64,000 nucleotides of DNA, taken from Penicillus capitatus. Taxonomy: Eukaryota > Chlorophyta. The position numbers were made by a program, and so were the translations under genes. Shown piece by piece: positions 13,599-26,253 of this stretch; within the stretch, counting starts at the first letter, position 1; each line of letters opens with the position of its first letter. Location: the NCBI GenBank assembly GCA_965649825.1, contig OZ287715.1:1-64000 (forward strand), given 5' to 3'. A model generated the notes under the pieces. That model was not told where the DNA came from, made no database searches, and saw nothing but the letters and a program-made list of their open reading frames with translations.

Positions 13599-16500
13599 CT
13601 ATTCGATATTGAGGATCTCGCCCTTCAGCGATTGAAGCTCTGCATCGATTTGATGCCGTTCCTCTTCGTTTTGCACCACGCGCTCCAATTCATCTGGTTG
13701 AGCCAAAGGTCACACATGGATAGAAGAGTGAGGGATGTGTACTTTGGAACATGTGTTCGAGTGGCTGAATCATGCGATGCACGGATTGGTAAGTCTCATC
13801 CATAGCTGAGGCCAAACGCTCTTCCAAAATCTTCTCCAGTCCTGCTTCAATCCCATCGGCCAATTTCCGAATCCGCATTTTGATTTCCCCTCGCCTCAGA
13901 GGCAGATTCAGCAATGCGACGTAACCTATCAAAGATCTCACACTTAATGTCACACTTATGGAAGAGAATGAGATTGGACGGACCTATGAGGAAGCTGATG
14001 GACAGCGCCAGGATGTCTTCTGCTGTATACGGGAGAATAAGTGTGAGAACAAAGCCTACACCGATGGCGGCCAATGCAGTGCCGCCTGTCGTGTTGACTG
14101 CATCTCGAATCTCTGACTCCATCAAACGCTCACACAGTGTGATCCCGGCGTCCGGATTCTGAACGACCTGATGCAAACGGGAGCATCAAAGAGGCCAATG
14201 TACATGGTCTCACTCTTTGCAGAATCTCTTTCATTTCTGTCTTCTTAGCCAAGGCATCATCCATCCAATCGGACTCAGATGCAGGTACGGTTACTGGCAT
14301 CTCGAGATGCTTTTCTCGTGGAGACGCGGTGTTGGCGATCTCATCGAGGGAACGGTCAAACTGCCGTGCGCAGTTTTCAGCGAAGGCACGGTAGTTGTTA
14401 AACTACAGAGCAGATGCCAGTGGCTGGCGATGCGTGTCGGCGTCGTACCTGATTGGTACAGTTCTTCTTGATCCAGGACGTCTGTTGATCGACGAGATCG
14501 CGTACGTCCGATAAGACGTTGCCCAGAACGCGCCCTCTAAATCCATGCGCCGAAATCGCTGACCCCCGCTCGGGATCTCCCGTCGTCTCCGAGAGATACC
14601 CACGCAACGAGAAGAAATTCGACACGAGCAGTGTCTCATCCACGAACGCCTCGGCACGGGACACCGCCTGGATCGACAGATCTCGCCCAGAAATAATCTA
14701 CAGGATATCACACCTGCTGAATACTCTTCTTGACAGACTGTTGCTGGATTCGACCGTCTCGACGCATATCGGATTCGAATTGGCTCAGCTGTATGCTCAC
14801 TGCCTGGGCAGCCGCGACATCCTTTTCGGCTGCAAAGCGTTCGTTTTTTAGCTGCCGACGACTGGCGTCGAGCAACGCGTCGGCGACGTAGAGAGGCGTC
14901 TGGAATTTCAGTCGCACGCTCTCGGCCGATGCCGCGCCGCCTGTTCCCGAAAAGAATTCTGCCACGAAGGCCTCCATCTCCGAGAAGCGACTGGACTGCC
15001 ATCTTTCGTCGCTTTCGAGCGCAGACGAGGCCTTTGCTGGATAAAGACCTCCAAAACCGCTGTTCCCCAAAGCGAGTTTCGCATCCAGCGCCCTCCGCGC
15101 AGACACGGGCCAGACAAACGCCTCTGTCAGATTCAGCAGCCGCCGGGCGTTCTGTGATACGAAGGACTGAACGGAATCCACGTCGTCGTCACCCGACAAG
15201 ATATCGATCTATCGAACACGGAAGACATCGACAAGAGAGACGACGAGCGAAGGTGACTTGCTTTGTTGACGACGAAGATCACTTTTTTGCCCCATTTGCG
15301 AATATACTCCAGAAATCGCACTTCGCTTTCGGTAAAGGGCCGATCGCACGATAACACAAAGAGCACCATATCGGCACGCGGCACGTACTCCTCCGTCAGT
15401 CGCTGCTGCCGTTCGAGAACGACATTTGTGCCTGGCGTGTCGACGATGTTGATCTCCTGAAGCAGCGGTGCCGGAAGCGTCCTCTCTACGATACCGTCTG
15501 GCATGACGTGCACAGCAGGGTTTGCTGTTGCATAGCGCAGGACCGAGATTTCGTTGGTCGTCGGCAGAATGCCCTCGTCCAAAAAGCGCTCTCCCAGTAG
15601 AGCATTGACGACGGACGACTTACCCGAGTTGTACTCTCCTGAAAGGCAGAAGATGGAAAACGCCGAAGGAAGGATGGAGGCAAACCTACGACGACGACCA
15701 GAAAGAGCTCGTCAAGCTGCTTCAGGGCAGCTTCCAATAGTGTCCTCTCTTCGATCTCGGGCGATATCCGCTGCAGCAGTTCGAGACACCGAGACAGCAA
15801 TTCTTTCTCTCGCTGACGCATGCGTTCACGGCCTTCGGTCAAAAGCAATGGCTTCCGCAGCTTCGTCTCGGCTTCCTTGCTGATGGAATTGGATGAAAGG
15901 GAGGAGGACTGTCCGATCGATGCAAAGATGGCCGTCGATGCCAGTTCCGCATCTTCTGGATTCTGGCATCCGATCGCGTCGGCAACATACTCAACAGAAT
16001 CGACGCTGATGCAGAGACCGTCGAGTTTTGCGCCGACAAGTTGCTGCAGTGTGGCATCGGCAGATGTCTGCACGGCCTCGATGACTGGCAGGACAGGAAC
16101 TTGACCTCCGCGCTGCAACTCCTTTGCACGTCGCAGGGTGTCCAAGCATAGAGCGTTGACAGAAAGCAGTAAGAAACTGGTGCCCTCTGCGGCGACGTCC
16201 TGGGCTTCTTCAGGGGTGGATACGATTTTTCCGAGTAACATGGGTTTCTGTCTCAGCATTCGACGGGCGACGGCCAGAGGGACGCTTTCGTTTGTCAGCA
16301 CAACGCCCTTGGCATCCACAGCTTCGGCGATATCGATTCTGCCCATGATCCACACATCGGCTCGGCCGCGCACGATCTCCTGCAGCTTCACGGCAGCTTC
16401 GTATAGATCTCCGGCACGGCTGAGACCATCCTTCGTCTCTTCTTTGAGCAGAATGGCCGAGGCACCTCCCGCGATCCACCCACCGATCTTTTCTGCGCCA

Positions 16501-16796
16501 TCCGGAAGTCGCATCTGATCGACGGTGATGCACAGAACGAGGGCCGGGAGATTAAGCTGCGGCTGCTTCTTTCCCGATGGGAAGATCCCGGTTTTCATCG
16601 AAACAGGCGATCGCCAACGATACCGAGTAACGACTGGTCGACAGAGTGGAATACCGAAAGGGCTTCTGGCCGAACAGATCTCTTCCTTCAGCCGCTGGAA
16701 ATGCGGACGCATGCGCTTCTCGGTGAAACGAGGTATTCTGTAGTGAAGAGATCGCACGTCATAGCAACGTGTCGTCGTACATAGACCCGCTCGCAT
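13599..16796 (-). CDS. FZL: FZL: plastid dynamin-like GTPase fused to a TMP-synthase-like domain
   Basis: Plant FZL remodels thylakoid membranes and carries a thiamine-phosphate-synthase-like domain ahead of a dynamin GTPase; the same order is seen here. The first part contains LPALVLCITVDQMRLPD and DVWIMGRIDIAEAV, with a triose-phosphate-barrel-like pattern. The GTPase part has G1 GEYNSGKSSVVNALLG, a G2 threonine in LPTTNEI, G3 DTPG and G4 NKAS. The C-terminal part has a hydrophobic hairpin (ALAAIGVGFVLTLILPY, ILALSISFLIGPSNLILF) and ends in a coiled coil (ERHQIDAELQSLKGEILNIE). Introns restore each motif. The start is uncertain: 16796 is the first ATG of the long open exon, with a later one at 16712; the basic, Ser/Thr-containing N-terminus could be a transit peptide. 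Membrane binding via the hairpin is inferred from the family. Confidence 0.88.
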
Positions 16797-17090
16797 TTGA
16801 GTGAGATACGGCGATTGGATCTGTGGTCGTCTAGGTGATGGTGGACAGCTGCCTGCAGACCGAGAGATTCCTAGACGAGCGAGATGATCATCATCCACGG
16901 CGTTTACGCAAAAGGCAGATGCCGTCACATCGCGAAGCCGTCGGCAGTTTTGCCAGAACAGAATCGATCACACTTACAATTGCCTATTGTTGACGACATC
17001 GTATTCAGAGAGGCTCAGTCAGGGTGGTCTCAGAATTAAACAGCACAGACAGAGGCAAGAACAACGGTAAACAAAGGCCTTCTAAGGCGT

Positions 17091-19037
17091 CTAAATCTTC
17101 ACAGCTGCGCACGTGGACGCACTCGTCGCTTTGTTGCAAGCATCTAACGTATCCACGAAAGTATCCACGAGGTTTGATTCGGACATTGCGTAGAGGAGGC
17201 GCCCTCCTGAGCCGATGTCACACGTCTCTGAAGCAGAGCGTCCGTTTCACTGCACATTTTCGCTGAATCGAGCTTACCGTTCATTTCGTCATAAGAACAG
17301 AATATGGTATTCGTGCAGGCGGTGGAATCTGCAGCAGAAGAGCAACCCTGATCCGCCGGAAGTCTAAAGTACTGGCAGACGGGATCCTTCGTGTCAACAA
17401 CCAAACGTCCAATTTCTCGGCTAAACCATGCGTTGTCGACGCTGCAGTACCCTCCTTTATTCAGCCAAACACAATCCTTTGTCCCTAGTCGCCATCCAAC
17501 TCAAACAGGCACCGATGTACACAGTGGTTACGGTCGCAGGATGTTTCGTCGGCAATGAAACTGCATGTCGCTCGAAGAATCTCGTATCGTCTGGATTCCT
17601 TATCCGCGATGCTCTCGGCAAATGCCTACAAGCAACATATATCGATTCAATCCCTGTCTAAGCTCGGCATGTGAACTGACCAATGCCCCTTGCGGAAAGT
17701 ATAGTACAAAGTCTTCGTCATTTGCAATGCACAGATCTCCATTGGCAGCAGCAGCATCGTTTTGCATACAGAGTTTGTCACTTCGGCAGGCGGCGAGCGC
17801 ACTTGGCGCGTTATACTTAAATGCGCAGTATGCATCCTGTAGTTCGTATGGAGTGAAAGCATCGACAAAGTCGCAGACCTGCCATCCTTTCCATCTCGAA
17901 CGCTGAGAAGCAAGACACTGAACGCACCACTGAGTTGAATGTGCGAGGACAATCGAAGGCGGATGCTTCAAATGTCAATAGATCTTCTACGGATGTGATC
18001 GCTCCCGCTTCAATATCTCGGTTAAAATCATTAGCTAGCTGTGCTCTGCGTTCCCTGCGCACCTACGCTGAGAACATCAGGCACTGCAAAGGTACCCCAT
18101 CGATATGTCGAACTTCGGCAAATGTCACAGGGAAGTTATCGACCGATTTGACGCCATGATAGAACATCCACGCGTCAAAGGAGCATTGACCGTTGCTGGA
18201 CCTAAAAGACAAGGGACAACAGTTTGGAATGACGAGGCAGTGTGATAGCTACGGATACCAGCTGCATTCTTTAGCAGCATTGCAGTCGCCTTCTGTCAGT
18301 TGCCCCCTGCACCGAACAACGCCTTCGCGCAGATCGATGATATGATCCACAGGTTTGAGACAGTCTGCCGAATGAAAAGTGCGAAACTCTTCGAAGGAAG
18401 TAAAACATCCATCAGGACCCTCCTCCCTGTCCACAAGACACGCCGTTTTCGTATCTCGTGAAGGAGAGTAAATCCATCATCACCATTGGCACTTTAGATT
18501 TATGCATTGTTTCTGCGTTTTGGCGGAGCTGCATATCTGTGCGTTGACCAGCGGTCAGACAGTCGTTTAGATAAGTGGACGGTTGTTACGAGGCCACGTC
18601 TGAGGAAGGCTGCCACAGGGTTCTTTGCAAGACTCAAGAGTTCCTGTATTCCGTGAGCGCTGAGGTTACAAGGCTCGCCGTCTGCGGTGGTATCCCATTC
18701 ACAAACATCACGACTGTTGAATTGCTGGAGCCTTCTGAAGCTCCTGAACCCAACATCCGTCAAGGCCTATAGACAAAAAGGGATCCTCTCCATCATCTGC
18801 TGCTCTTCGTTCGATGCGCACGAGTCAACGAGCAACGCAAACACAAGAACTTATTGTCCAGCGCACCTCGTAGGTAGACGGTCTTTTGCGGAAAGAGAGG
18901 TCTGACGGAGCGTTTTGCCAAGTCTTGTGCAACGTGCTGCGCAGACGCTGCAAGTCGTCCGAGTGGTCAAATCCGTGTGCCAGTGAGAATAGAAACAACG
19001 CAAGAAAGAACAACGAATAGGAACGGTGCGTTTCCAT
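17091..19037 (-). CDS. Secreted cysteine-rich CRW-family protein, copy A
   Basis: Family and function are unknown. Exon 1 encodes a clear signal peptide (METHRSYSLFFLALFLFSLAHG). Later exons match those of its paralogues in order: CSFDAWMFYHGVKSVD near 18165, VEDLLTFEASAFDCPRTF near 17960, CDFVDAFTPYELQDAYC near 17870, DPVCQYFRLPADQGC near 17370, and a last exon ending ACNKATSASTCAAVKI and TAG. Cysteines are abundant and evenly spaced, suggesting disulfide-linked modules outside the cell. Exons are separated by short introns, and several module boundaries coincide with introns. It lies closest to copy B on the same strand. Exact exon edges in the middle of the gene are not all resolved. Confidence 0.72.
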
Positions 19038-19998
19038 GATGCCTAACAACACGACTCGAGAAACCAGTTAGCACTCAACCTCAGAACGTTTGCTTAGAAC
19101 TGCTGGCGAACTGCCTTATATAGTCAACCTTGTGTGGAACCAACCAACCGACGCCCTTGCCTTGTCATACAACGGTCGCTTTCGTGCTCTCTTAGTCGCC
19201 CGTTGTGAAAGAGCTATGAGAGCTGCATGACGTTATCAGTTGTCAAACGCTGCAGGCCTCGCGTTCGCCGTTCGTCCTCAGAAAACAATTGCATCATTTG
19301 AATACTATGACCGCGATGTTACTGCGTCGAGCTGCCGACCATTGATATCTCCGCCGCGATTTGCAAACCGTCTTCATCTGCAGAGGCTCAGAGGGATACT
19401 GTGTCCAAATACGCCTGTCGATTAGACAATTTATTGCCCCGCTCACTGTTCGCCTCCCTCTCTTGAGAGGCATCATTGGGATCCTGACTTGTTCGCATAG
19501 AATCGTCAACAAGCATACACACGTGTCGCTGCTAGACAAACGTCGACGACTTAGCAGAAAAAATGCTATCGATTCACGTAAGCAGTGATACACTAAGGGT
19601 CCTGACGCAGAGAATCTCGGCAACTTCTGTGAGCGCCGCAGATGGCTGTCTTCAGTGTCCGTCTGAATCGCGGTATGGGCACGCCGTTATCATGGATGCA
19701 TCTTTACACATAGTATATGACAGGGATTTCTCATAGTGAAGCTGAGATATCAGCTTCTGAGTTCATGTCTTATGAACACGGAACTCCTCGAGTGTTAAGA
19801 GTATTTTTGGGCGCCTCATAACGTTGGGAAAACTGGTCGATTCGGTCCGACGACAAACAAAAACATACACACAACACCGACAACATAGCAAACAACAGAA
19901 CATAGCAAAAAACTATTGGATGGAACAGATGACGTCATCTTTATTGGTAAAGGAAGGCTGTATCAACAAAAACAGCCACGTCGCACCTCGCCTCATGT

Positions 19999-21881
19999 TT
20001 AGATGCCGATGGCCTTACAGGACTTCTCGGTCTTAGCTAACCCACACTTTTTGATGGCCTTCTTCAAATCTTTCGCCGTCTTTTTCGAAGAAGACAAGAC
20101 ATGGAATGCCTCTCCAGTCACACTGGTGGCACAGCTTTCTACCATTCCAAGCAACGCAGGGTGGATGGAGGTCGAGGGAGGAACGGGGCACTTACCAGAT
20201 GCTTTTATGTACATGCAAGATGGATCTGCTTCGCATTTGTCTTCATCGTCGATATCGATGCAGCCAGAGCTAAGGTCGACGGTGAAGAAATCGCAGACGG
20301 GTTCACTTGTGTTGCCCACCAATCGACGCGCCTCCAGCTGTTCCCATTTTCGTGACACGACGCAAACATTCAGGGACTCAAGCCATCGACATCCCTTTCG
20401 ATCTAATGACCAGCGAGTGAGGGCATTTTAGCCAGAGGGAATCGAGGGAACGCACCCACGCAATCATCTTCTGCATGCATATATATACATTCGGCAACCT
20501 TCGTCTCAAAGTTTCGAGCATCTGCATTTTTGATTCCTTCAGCAAACACCTAAGGAAGGTATCCGTCATAGGGATGATGGGTCCATCGTGGACAGGTCTT
20601 ACAAATTCGGCTTCCTGATCGAGTTGCAAAAAAACGCGCACAGCTGCGGTGCATCCGCTTTCAAAGTGGAAGGTGCATGATGGATCTGTCGTGCACTCGG
20701 TAGGAGTATGCAGACCACATGAAAGCGTCTGAAGGAAGAAAGGCGTATAGGCTTCCACAAAGTTGCAGACCTGCACACAAGGTAAAGATCCCTTTATCTG
20801 TAACCGTCGTCGTCGATGCTGGAGTCGCACCACTTTCTCATGACCCTTGGGACAGTCAAACGCCGGCGGGTCCCATTCCATAATATCTGCATGGGAGATA
20901 ATCTCGCCGTCATTCATCGCTCGATGGACACTCAATGCCAATTCTTTGGTCCGTAAATCGACGAGCTAAACAAGACATCTCACGTGTCCGTCACCAAGAA
21001 CACAACGATCAAACCTCGTCCATCGATTCCGGATAGCCATTCTTGGTAGTGATACCATGGTAGTAATACCATTTATCGAAGTGACACGCATCCTGAATCC
21101 TGAACACGGCAGACGTCGAACAACAGAGGGTATGGAAAAGGTATACCAGAAGCATGACGGATTATTCGTGCATGTTCCCTTTGTACTCAGCAACTGACAT
21201 TCGCGTGTACCGGCAGCGAGGTCTGTGAGGTGACTGGCCCTCTTCATGCATTTGGCATCATGCACACTGCGGTAGTCTTCGATCGTGGAACTGCACTCGG
21301 CATCATCCGTCCTGTAGATAACGATAGCTGTCGAACCTATTCTCTTCCTGGCAGATAACGTACCATAGGCATTCGAGGTCTTTGCATGTATCTTCATCCG
21401 TGGCCAACTGACACGTCTGCGATACGTCCGTATGCAATGCATTGCTCACGATGCCGTGTGCTTACGAGTTCTTTATGCACGAAGTTCGAGACAGGATTGT
21501 CGACGTCGTCGAGGAGGTCGAACAGGACAGGGAAGTTGACGTGACAAGCATCGCTTTTGGAATTCCAGTAGCAGTCCCCGTCAACCGTCTGCCTCAAATC
21601 TCTGCGACGCAGAGAAAGAGCTCCACCACGCAGCTGTCAAGACACAATGACAACGCATGAGCACGCGCTTTGCAAAACGTGACCGCCCAGAGACGGACGG
21701 CTCAGACAGACACTCGCCGTACTTGTCCATGGAAGGGATCTCTGGCGATAGGTTGGCCTAGAGCGAGTCTCGTATGCAGTTCGGATTTCGGCAGCTTCGC
21801 GTTCGGTTTATTCTCATAGCCAGAGACAAACGCAACAGAGAGCAACAGGATAAAGCAAAACGCAACGTTTTTGGCCAGCAT
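19999..21881 (-). CDS. Secreted cysteine-rich CRW-family protein, copy B
   Basis: This is the clearest family member. It starts with a signal peptide (MLAKNVAFCFILLLSVAFVS). The modules then read DLRQTVDGDCYWNSKSDAC (near 21590), ATDEDTCKDLECLWY (near 21390), ECQLLSTKGTCTNNPSCFWY (near 21160), CHFDKWYYYHGITTKNGY (near 21060), HADIMEWDPPAFDCPKGH (near 20870), CNFVEAYTPFFLQTLSC (near 20750), EPVCDFFTVDLSSGCIDI (near 20290) and a final AIKKCGLAKTEKSCKAIGI with TAA. A C-x-W pair often sits at the end of an exon. Copy E on the same strand shares most of these exons closely, so the two look like the most recent duplicates. An extracellular structural or recognition role is possible but not shown. 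Confidence 0.78.
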
Positions 21882-21962
21882 CGGGTGTGGTTTTTGTTCA
21901 ACAAGAAATGAAATGGAAGTGAACTGTGAGGTCAGGAGGAGCATGCGTTTTATAATCACAGG

Positions 21963-22831
21963 TTAGGCAAATGGATCCATCTTCACAGCGCCATCGGCTG
22001 TCGCGACAACGCAGCCACAGATTTTTGATGACCTGGCGATCGCGTCATGCTCCATCACAGCGATTCTACCTGATCGTCTGAATCTGCGTGGAATTTTCAA
22101 CACTGTCGAAAAGTGCACTCGCCTCCCTCGTTGGTTTCGTCGAATGCGCTGTAACGCAGAGACAAACAAGAATTCGGTCGTAAACGTGTTCGGCGATGTT
22201 GACGGGCGAAGAGCGTCACCTTCTGGAAGCACTGTCGCTCGATAGACGCATGACACACAATGTCCTGTGACCCCTTCCACAGATCTGGCACTCTCAAAGC
22301 AACTGTGAATCCCTTCAATCAAGTGATCGTGATTCCTGTCGAATGCAAGTCAACCGGAAGAAGTGAGAAGTTGGTTGGTTTTAGGGTTTTCTTCGCCAGA
22401 GTCGCTGATGGAGAGGAGCGTTATGCGCGACAGAGAGATGCTTGTCATTGCCGGCTCACCGTGAACTGTGCAACGAACTGATCGAAATCGTTGTTGGATT
22501 CGGCCAAGAGACTGGACAGTGCCGTTTGGCTCGTGTCACATGATGAAGTCCTTCTCACCCAGGAGCAGATGGCCTCTTCGCGTTCTTCCGCATTTGCCGC
22601 GTTTTCCTTCAAAGAAGGGACAGTTTGTTAGAAGACCAAGTGTAATAGCTCGCGAGGTTGGTCAACCGATGTCGTCGCTCGTGTAAAATGCAGTCCGCCG
22701 ATGGTATCCTGCGATTTGTAAACCGCTTGAAGGGCCGTGCGACTCAATACGTGCTCGATTCTAAGCTGACACGAAGCACAGGAAGCCAAGAGCAGTGCTC
22801 CGAAAAGCTGAAGGAAACGTCTAGAAAACAT
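21963..22831 (-). pseudogene. Broken or truncated CRW-family copy D
   Basis: A signal peptide is present (MFSRRFLQLFGALLLASCAS), followed by an exon with the family's first cysteine module (EEAICSWVRRTSSCDTS, then NNDFDQFVAQF). After that the open frames no longer give the expected CLW, CxFDxW or FDCP exons, and the next intact gene (copy B) begins at 21881 with its own signal peptide. It therefore appears to hold only the 5' part of a family gene, possibly decayed. An unrecognised shorter gene with different splicing remains possible. The 3' limit given is simply the end of the last open frame. Confidence 0.45.
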
Positions 22832-22980
22832 CGCAACTCGGTCTGAAACCAGCGCGGACAATTCAATCAGCAGCGCTTTGCTAAATGGCAATTACAGATT
22901 GAGAAGAAATCGTTAAGAAATGGCATCGTCTAACCGTCTAATGCCAAAACTTCCGCTTCTGTTTGATAGGGTTTTTGGGT

Positions 22981-23008
22981 GGCGCAAAGCGCCTTCAAAA
23001 ATTGTGAG
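22981..23008 (+). repeat. 28-bp repeat, copy 1 (copy 2 at 23282-23309)
   Basis: The core GCGCCTTCAAAAATTGT is identical in both copies, and the 28-bp extent has only two mismatches. The copies lie 301 bp apart in the same orientation. Each is near a similar ACTTCCGCTT string, before copy 1 and after copy 2. They could be remnants of a dispersed repeat; no function can be assigned. Confidence 0.65.
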
Positions 23009-23281
23009 TCGGCTCCGCTTCCTGTCACCTGCGCAGACGAGGTGCAATGTCGCGCGCACTCCTACGACGGCAGGAGATAAATGTTCGCCGGGAGCTCGGT
23101 GTAGCTACGGGGAGCTACGGTGAGCCGCACTGACGCCCGGTCCGCCTTAGCGCGTCTTCCGCCAAATCCAATCCTGTCGCCAGCAGACGGGTCACACGAA
23201 ACGAACAAGTGATCGCGCACGCAGCGTCGTGTCTTCTTCTGTCCTCGACAGGCCGCGGAGCTCGGTATGATGGAGCAGTAC

Positions 23282-23309
23282 GGCGCAGAGCGCCTTCAAA
23301 AATTGTAAG
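23282..23309 (+). repeat. 28-bp repeat, copy 2
   Basis: Second copy of the 28-bp repeat described at 22981-23008. It sits in the same direct orientation within the gene-free stretch upstream of the ORF1-like gene. Confidence 0.65.
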
Positions 23310-24607
23310 GCCAAGGCTTTGTCGGCGACGGAGTACGTGTTCTATGGGTCAAAGAAAGGCACGACCCATGAACCGACCCCGCCGCAAAACTCGCTCCCTA
23401 GCGGAACACTTATGGTCGCGACGCGCACTTCCGCTTGTATTTGGCAGGGTAAGGTGACTCAAGGCTGACTCACCTGATGTGACAATTCGGAAGTTCATTG
23501 CGATCTGAATGGCGCGGCGCGGCGTCGGATGCAGCTTAGCCCAACGACAGTCGCACCTCAGAGCAGCCCGGCGGTCGCGTTATTGCCCAAAGCGCAAGGA
23601 TGATGCGACGTGACCGGACAGATTAGACGGCATTTCGACGACCATTGTGGCACGAATGAGATGAGACTGCTTTCTGCGGTTTTCTCGGCACTGGCAACGG
23701 CAATCAAGCACACCGGAAGGACACAAGCAAAGATTCGTCTGCGACAATGACAGGCACAGAAACTAACTGTCGTTGTCCGACCGGATTCTTCTTCGATTCA
23801 CCAATGCGGTAACCGTCGAACGTCGTTGTCGTACCGGAGAGCATTCTTCCGTTCCTCTGGACGACGCCCCTTCTCCACAAAGCGTCCACAAAGAATGTTC
23901 GCCTTCTAGAACTGGCGGCGTGTTAAGGAAAGACCTGCGAGTGCATTGAACTTGCTACAGGGAACAACCAAAGGGCGCAGAACTGCAGAAAACCGAAGTG
24001 CGGAGATTGCGTCAGAGAGACGTGGACGGACCTTTGCAGTGACGAACAGGTAAGGCCTCGATACGCCTTCCATCGATGCATGCAACGCGGATGGCGCTCT
24101 CGCTCTTCGAAGAATCCTCCTGATGCATTCACTGCGAGAATCCATGTTCAGCAACCAGGGAAACCTGATCCCTTCGACGACGAGGAAGACTTTTTCAGGC
24201 GGTTTTGAATTCAGGAATACGGAAAGCGCGAAGACATGAGGGTTAAAATTTTTGCAAACAGTGAATGACTTGTCCTGTCCGTTTTTCTGTTCCTAGCTCC
24301 CTGTTAGCATCGATCCGGCGACGAGAAGCTTTCAAACCTCTCTTCGCCAAAAACTCATCCCCTTCCGGCTTTTCAGTTTCCAGTGCCGGCAAGTCACGTG
24401 GCAGTTGCCGTTGCTGAAGATCACGCCTTCTGTTGTTGAGGTAATCTAGACTTCAGTTGTTCAGAGGAAGGGACCTTGTGTTCAATCAAATAAGTGAGTG
24501 AGGCACAGTTTAGCTTCGCCAATCCGCTGCGTCGTATTACTGAGATCTTATTTCGCAGCCATCCACTTTTCTTCAGTTACAGAATTGCCGCTGAGACTCC
24601 AGCTACC

Positions 24608-26184
24608 ATGGCGGACATCACTCCTGCCAAGAGGCCCACTAACCGTCCTGCCACTCGTTCCGCCACTGTAAGGGTGACAAGTCCCCTTTTTCCCGTACGG
24701 CACTTTCGTTTCGCCGTTTCAAAACCCTTGCCGAACGACGGTGCCTGCACGCGCAAAAGCGAACGATGCAACCTTCCGGATCTCAGTCTGGAGCTCCTGA
24801 CGCCGCCCCTGACCCAGTGCGCACGGCGGTTGCTCAGGCGGCTAACACGGTTCGGTATCGACGCGACCTGCGTCAGACCCCCGAGGTACTCGAGGCGATG
24901 TGCAAGGCGGAGCTCATTCTCGTCAACACTGCACTCCGAGCCTGTTCCACCCAGCTTGCGGCCACCTTGGACCCCGCACAGCTCATCGAGAAAATCAGAG
25001 CTCACCTGGCAGCCCATGAAAAGCGAGATGCCGTGCAGCTCCGACTTGTCCGACGCCACGAGGACGCTAGAACCTCGCTTCTACTCGCCTCAGAAGGCCC
25101 CATCTTTGACCCGCACGCTAAGTCTTCCTGTCTCTCACAAATCTGCCGGTACAAGGAAAAAGCTACCCCATCAGATCTCCTGGAAGCACTCGCCCAAGAC
25201 ATCGACACTACGCTGGCTCATCTGGCATACGCCATTGGACAAGCTCCACCTGAAAACCGAGAAGCGCTCATGGGAATCTCCACTCGTCTCGGGGAGATGG
25301 GAACCTGTCTCGGATTCCACAAATCCATGGTCTCGTTTGCTCCAACACCCCCAGCTCCTATGACCCACGTTACACCTTCTGCGGACAGCACCGTTCGAGA
25401 AGTCACACGCTCGTACCGCGACGCCGCCCGTCAGTCCCTGCCCTCAGAGCAGCCCCAGACCACGACCCCCGCCCAGCGCCAACGGACCACCCAGGCACGA
25501 GAGATCCGGAGACAAACTAACGCGATCAAGGCCCAGATCCGATGCGATGAACGCAGCTTCCAGCTCTGCCCAGTGACCCTGAAGGGAGATCGTCCGTCCT
25601 TTCGCCAGCTTGGCATCAGCCTGGAACGGACTCTGAAGATCAAGAATTTGAAGGAATATGTGGAAGACATCCGCTCTGACCACGGCGGCAGATACTACGT
25701 GCAAATCCGCTCCGACCTGATCCAGCAGTTTGAGAGAGCGCTCGACCGCTGCCTAGAATGCGCCGGTGCCAGTTGGGACCTGGAGCTCGACGATATTGGA
25801 ACCTTCGAAGTCAACAATCCGTACCTATCGCCCACGAAAGACAAGATCCCAGTAGTCATCAGCAATGTCGACACAGACATCGACCCGGAAGCAGCCATCA
25901 CCGCCATTGCAGAACAGAACGCAGCCCGCTGGAAGATACCGGCAACCGAACTCGAAGAAATGCACCTCGCCGCGCCGCATCGATTGAATCGTAGGAACCG
26001 TGATACCTCAGGACAGCCCCTTCCCGAATGGACACCAAGCAAGAACCTGAAAGTCTTCATTTCGAAGACACTTCACGAGCAACTCCTGGGAGAACACAAG
26101 GCCCCATTTGCTACCCTGGATTACATGGTATTGCCGATCCGCCCGTTCGTCCGACTCCCCAGGCTCCCGCATGGAAACACCTGA
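24608..26184 (+). mobile_element. Non-LTR retrotransposon ORF1 (gag-like) gene, lacking zinc knuckles and reverse transcriptase
   Basis: A 472-codon open frame (ATG at 24766) encodes a product like LINE/Jockey-type ORF1 proteins. It has an Arg/Gln-rich helical N-terminal part (residues 1-250) and then a small alpha-beta domain: VVISNVDTDIDPEAA, AIAEQNAARW, NLKVFISKTLHEQLL, then a strand ending in RPFVRLPRLP. In LINE gag proteins this domain (VxxxxVPxxxxxEE...QN) is followed by CCHC zinc knuckles; here the frame stops at that point. No endonuclease or reverse transcriptase follows. An in-frame upstream ATG at 24608 (context ACCATGG) can join through a GTAAGG...CTCAG intron at 24668-24786. Third codon positions look more C-rich than in neighbouring genes. 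It is either an element remnant or a co-opted gene. Confidence 0.55.
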
Positions 26185-26253
26185 TCTGGACCTTTCATTT
26201 CATTCACCTCTGCCGTTCTCTCTGTTTAGCGGATTGAATACTGTTTGCTACAC

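Larger units (their letters stand above)
22832..24607. other. Non-coding stretch with dispersed short repeats
   Basis: No gene is recognised in these 1.8 kb. It contains a 28-bp repeat pair (22981-23008 and 23282-23309) and a second pair, ACTTCCGCTT followed by a similar TTTG.(T/C)AGGGT string, near 22947 and 23427. The segment looks more GC-rich than typical intergenic DNA here. It separates the cysteine-rich cluster from the retrotransposon-like gene and may include remnants of mobile DNA. Confidence 0.45.

Noticed and set aside
14403-16533. Arginine-rich frames overlapping FZL, such as 14403-15002 minus
   Set aside because: These are shadow frames of the FZL exons, whose GTPase motifs fix the true reading frame.
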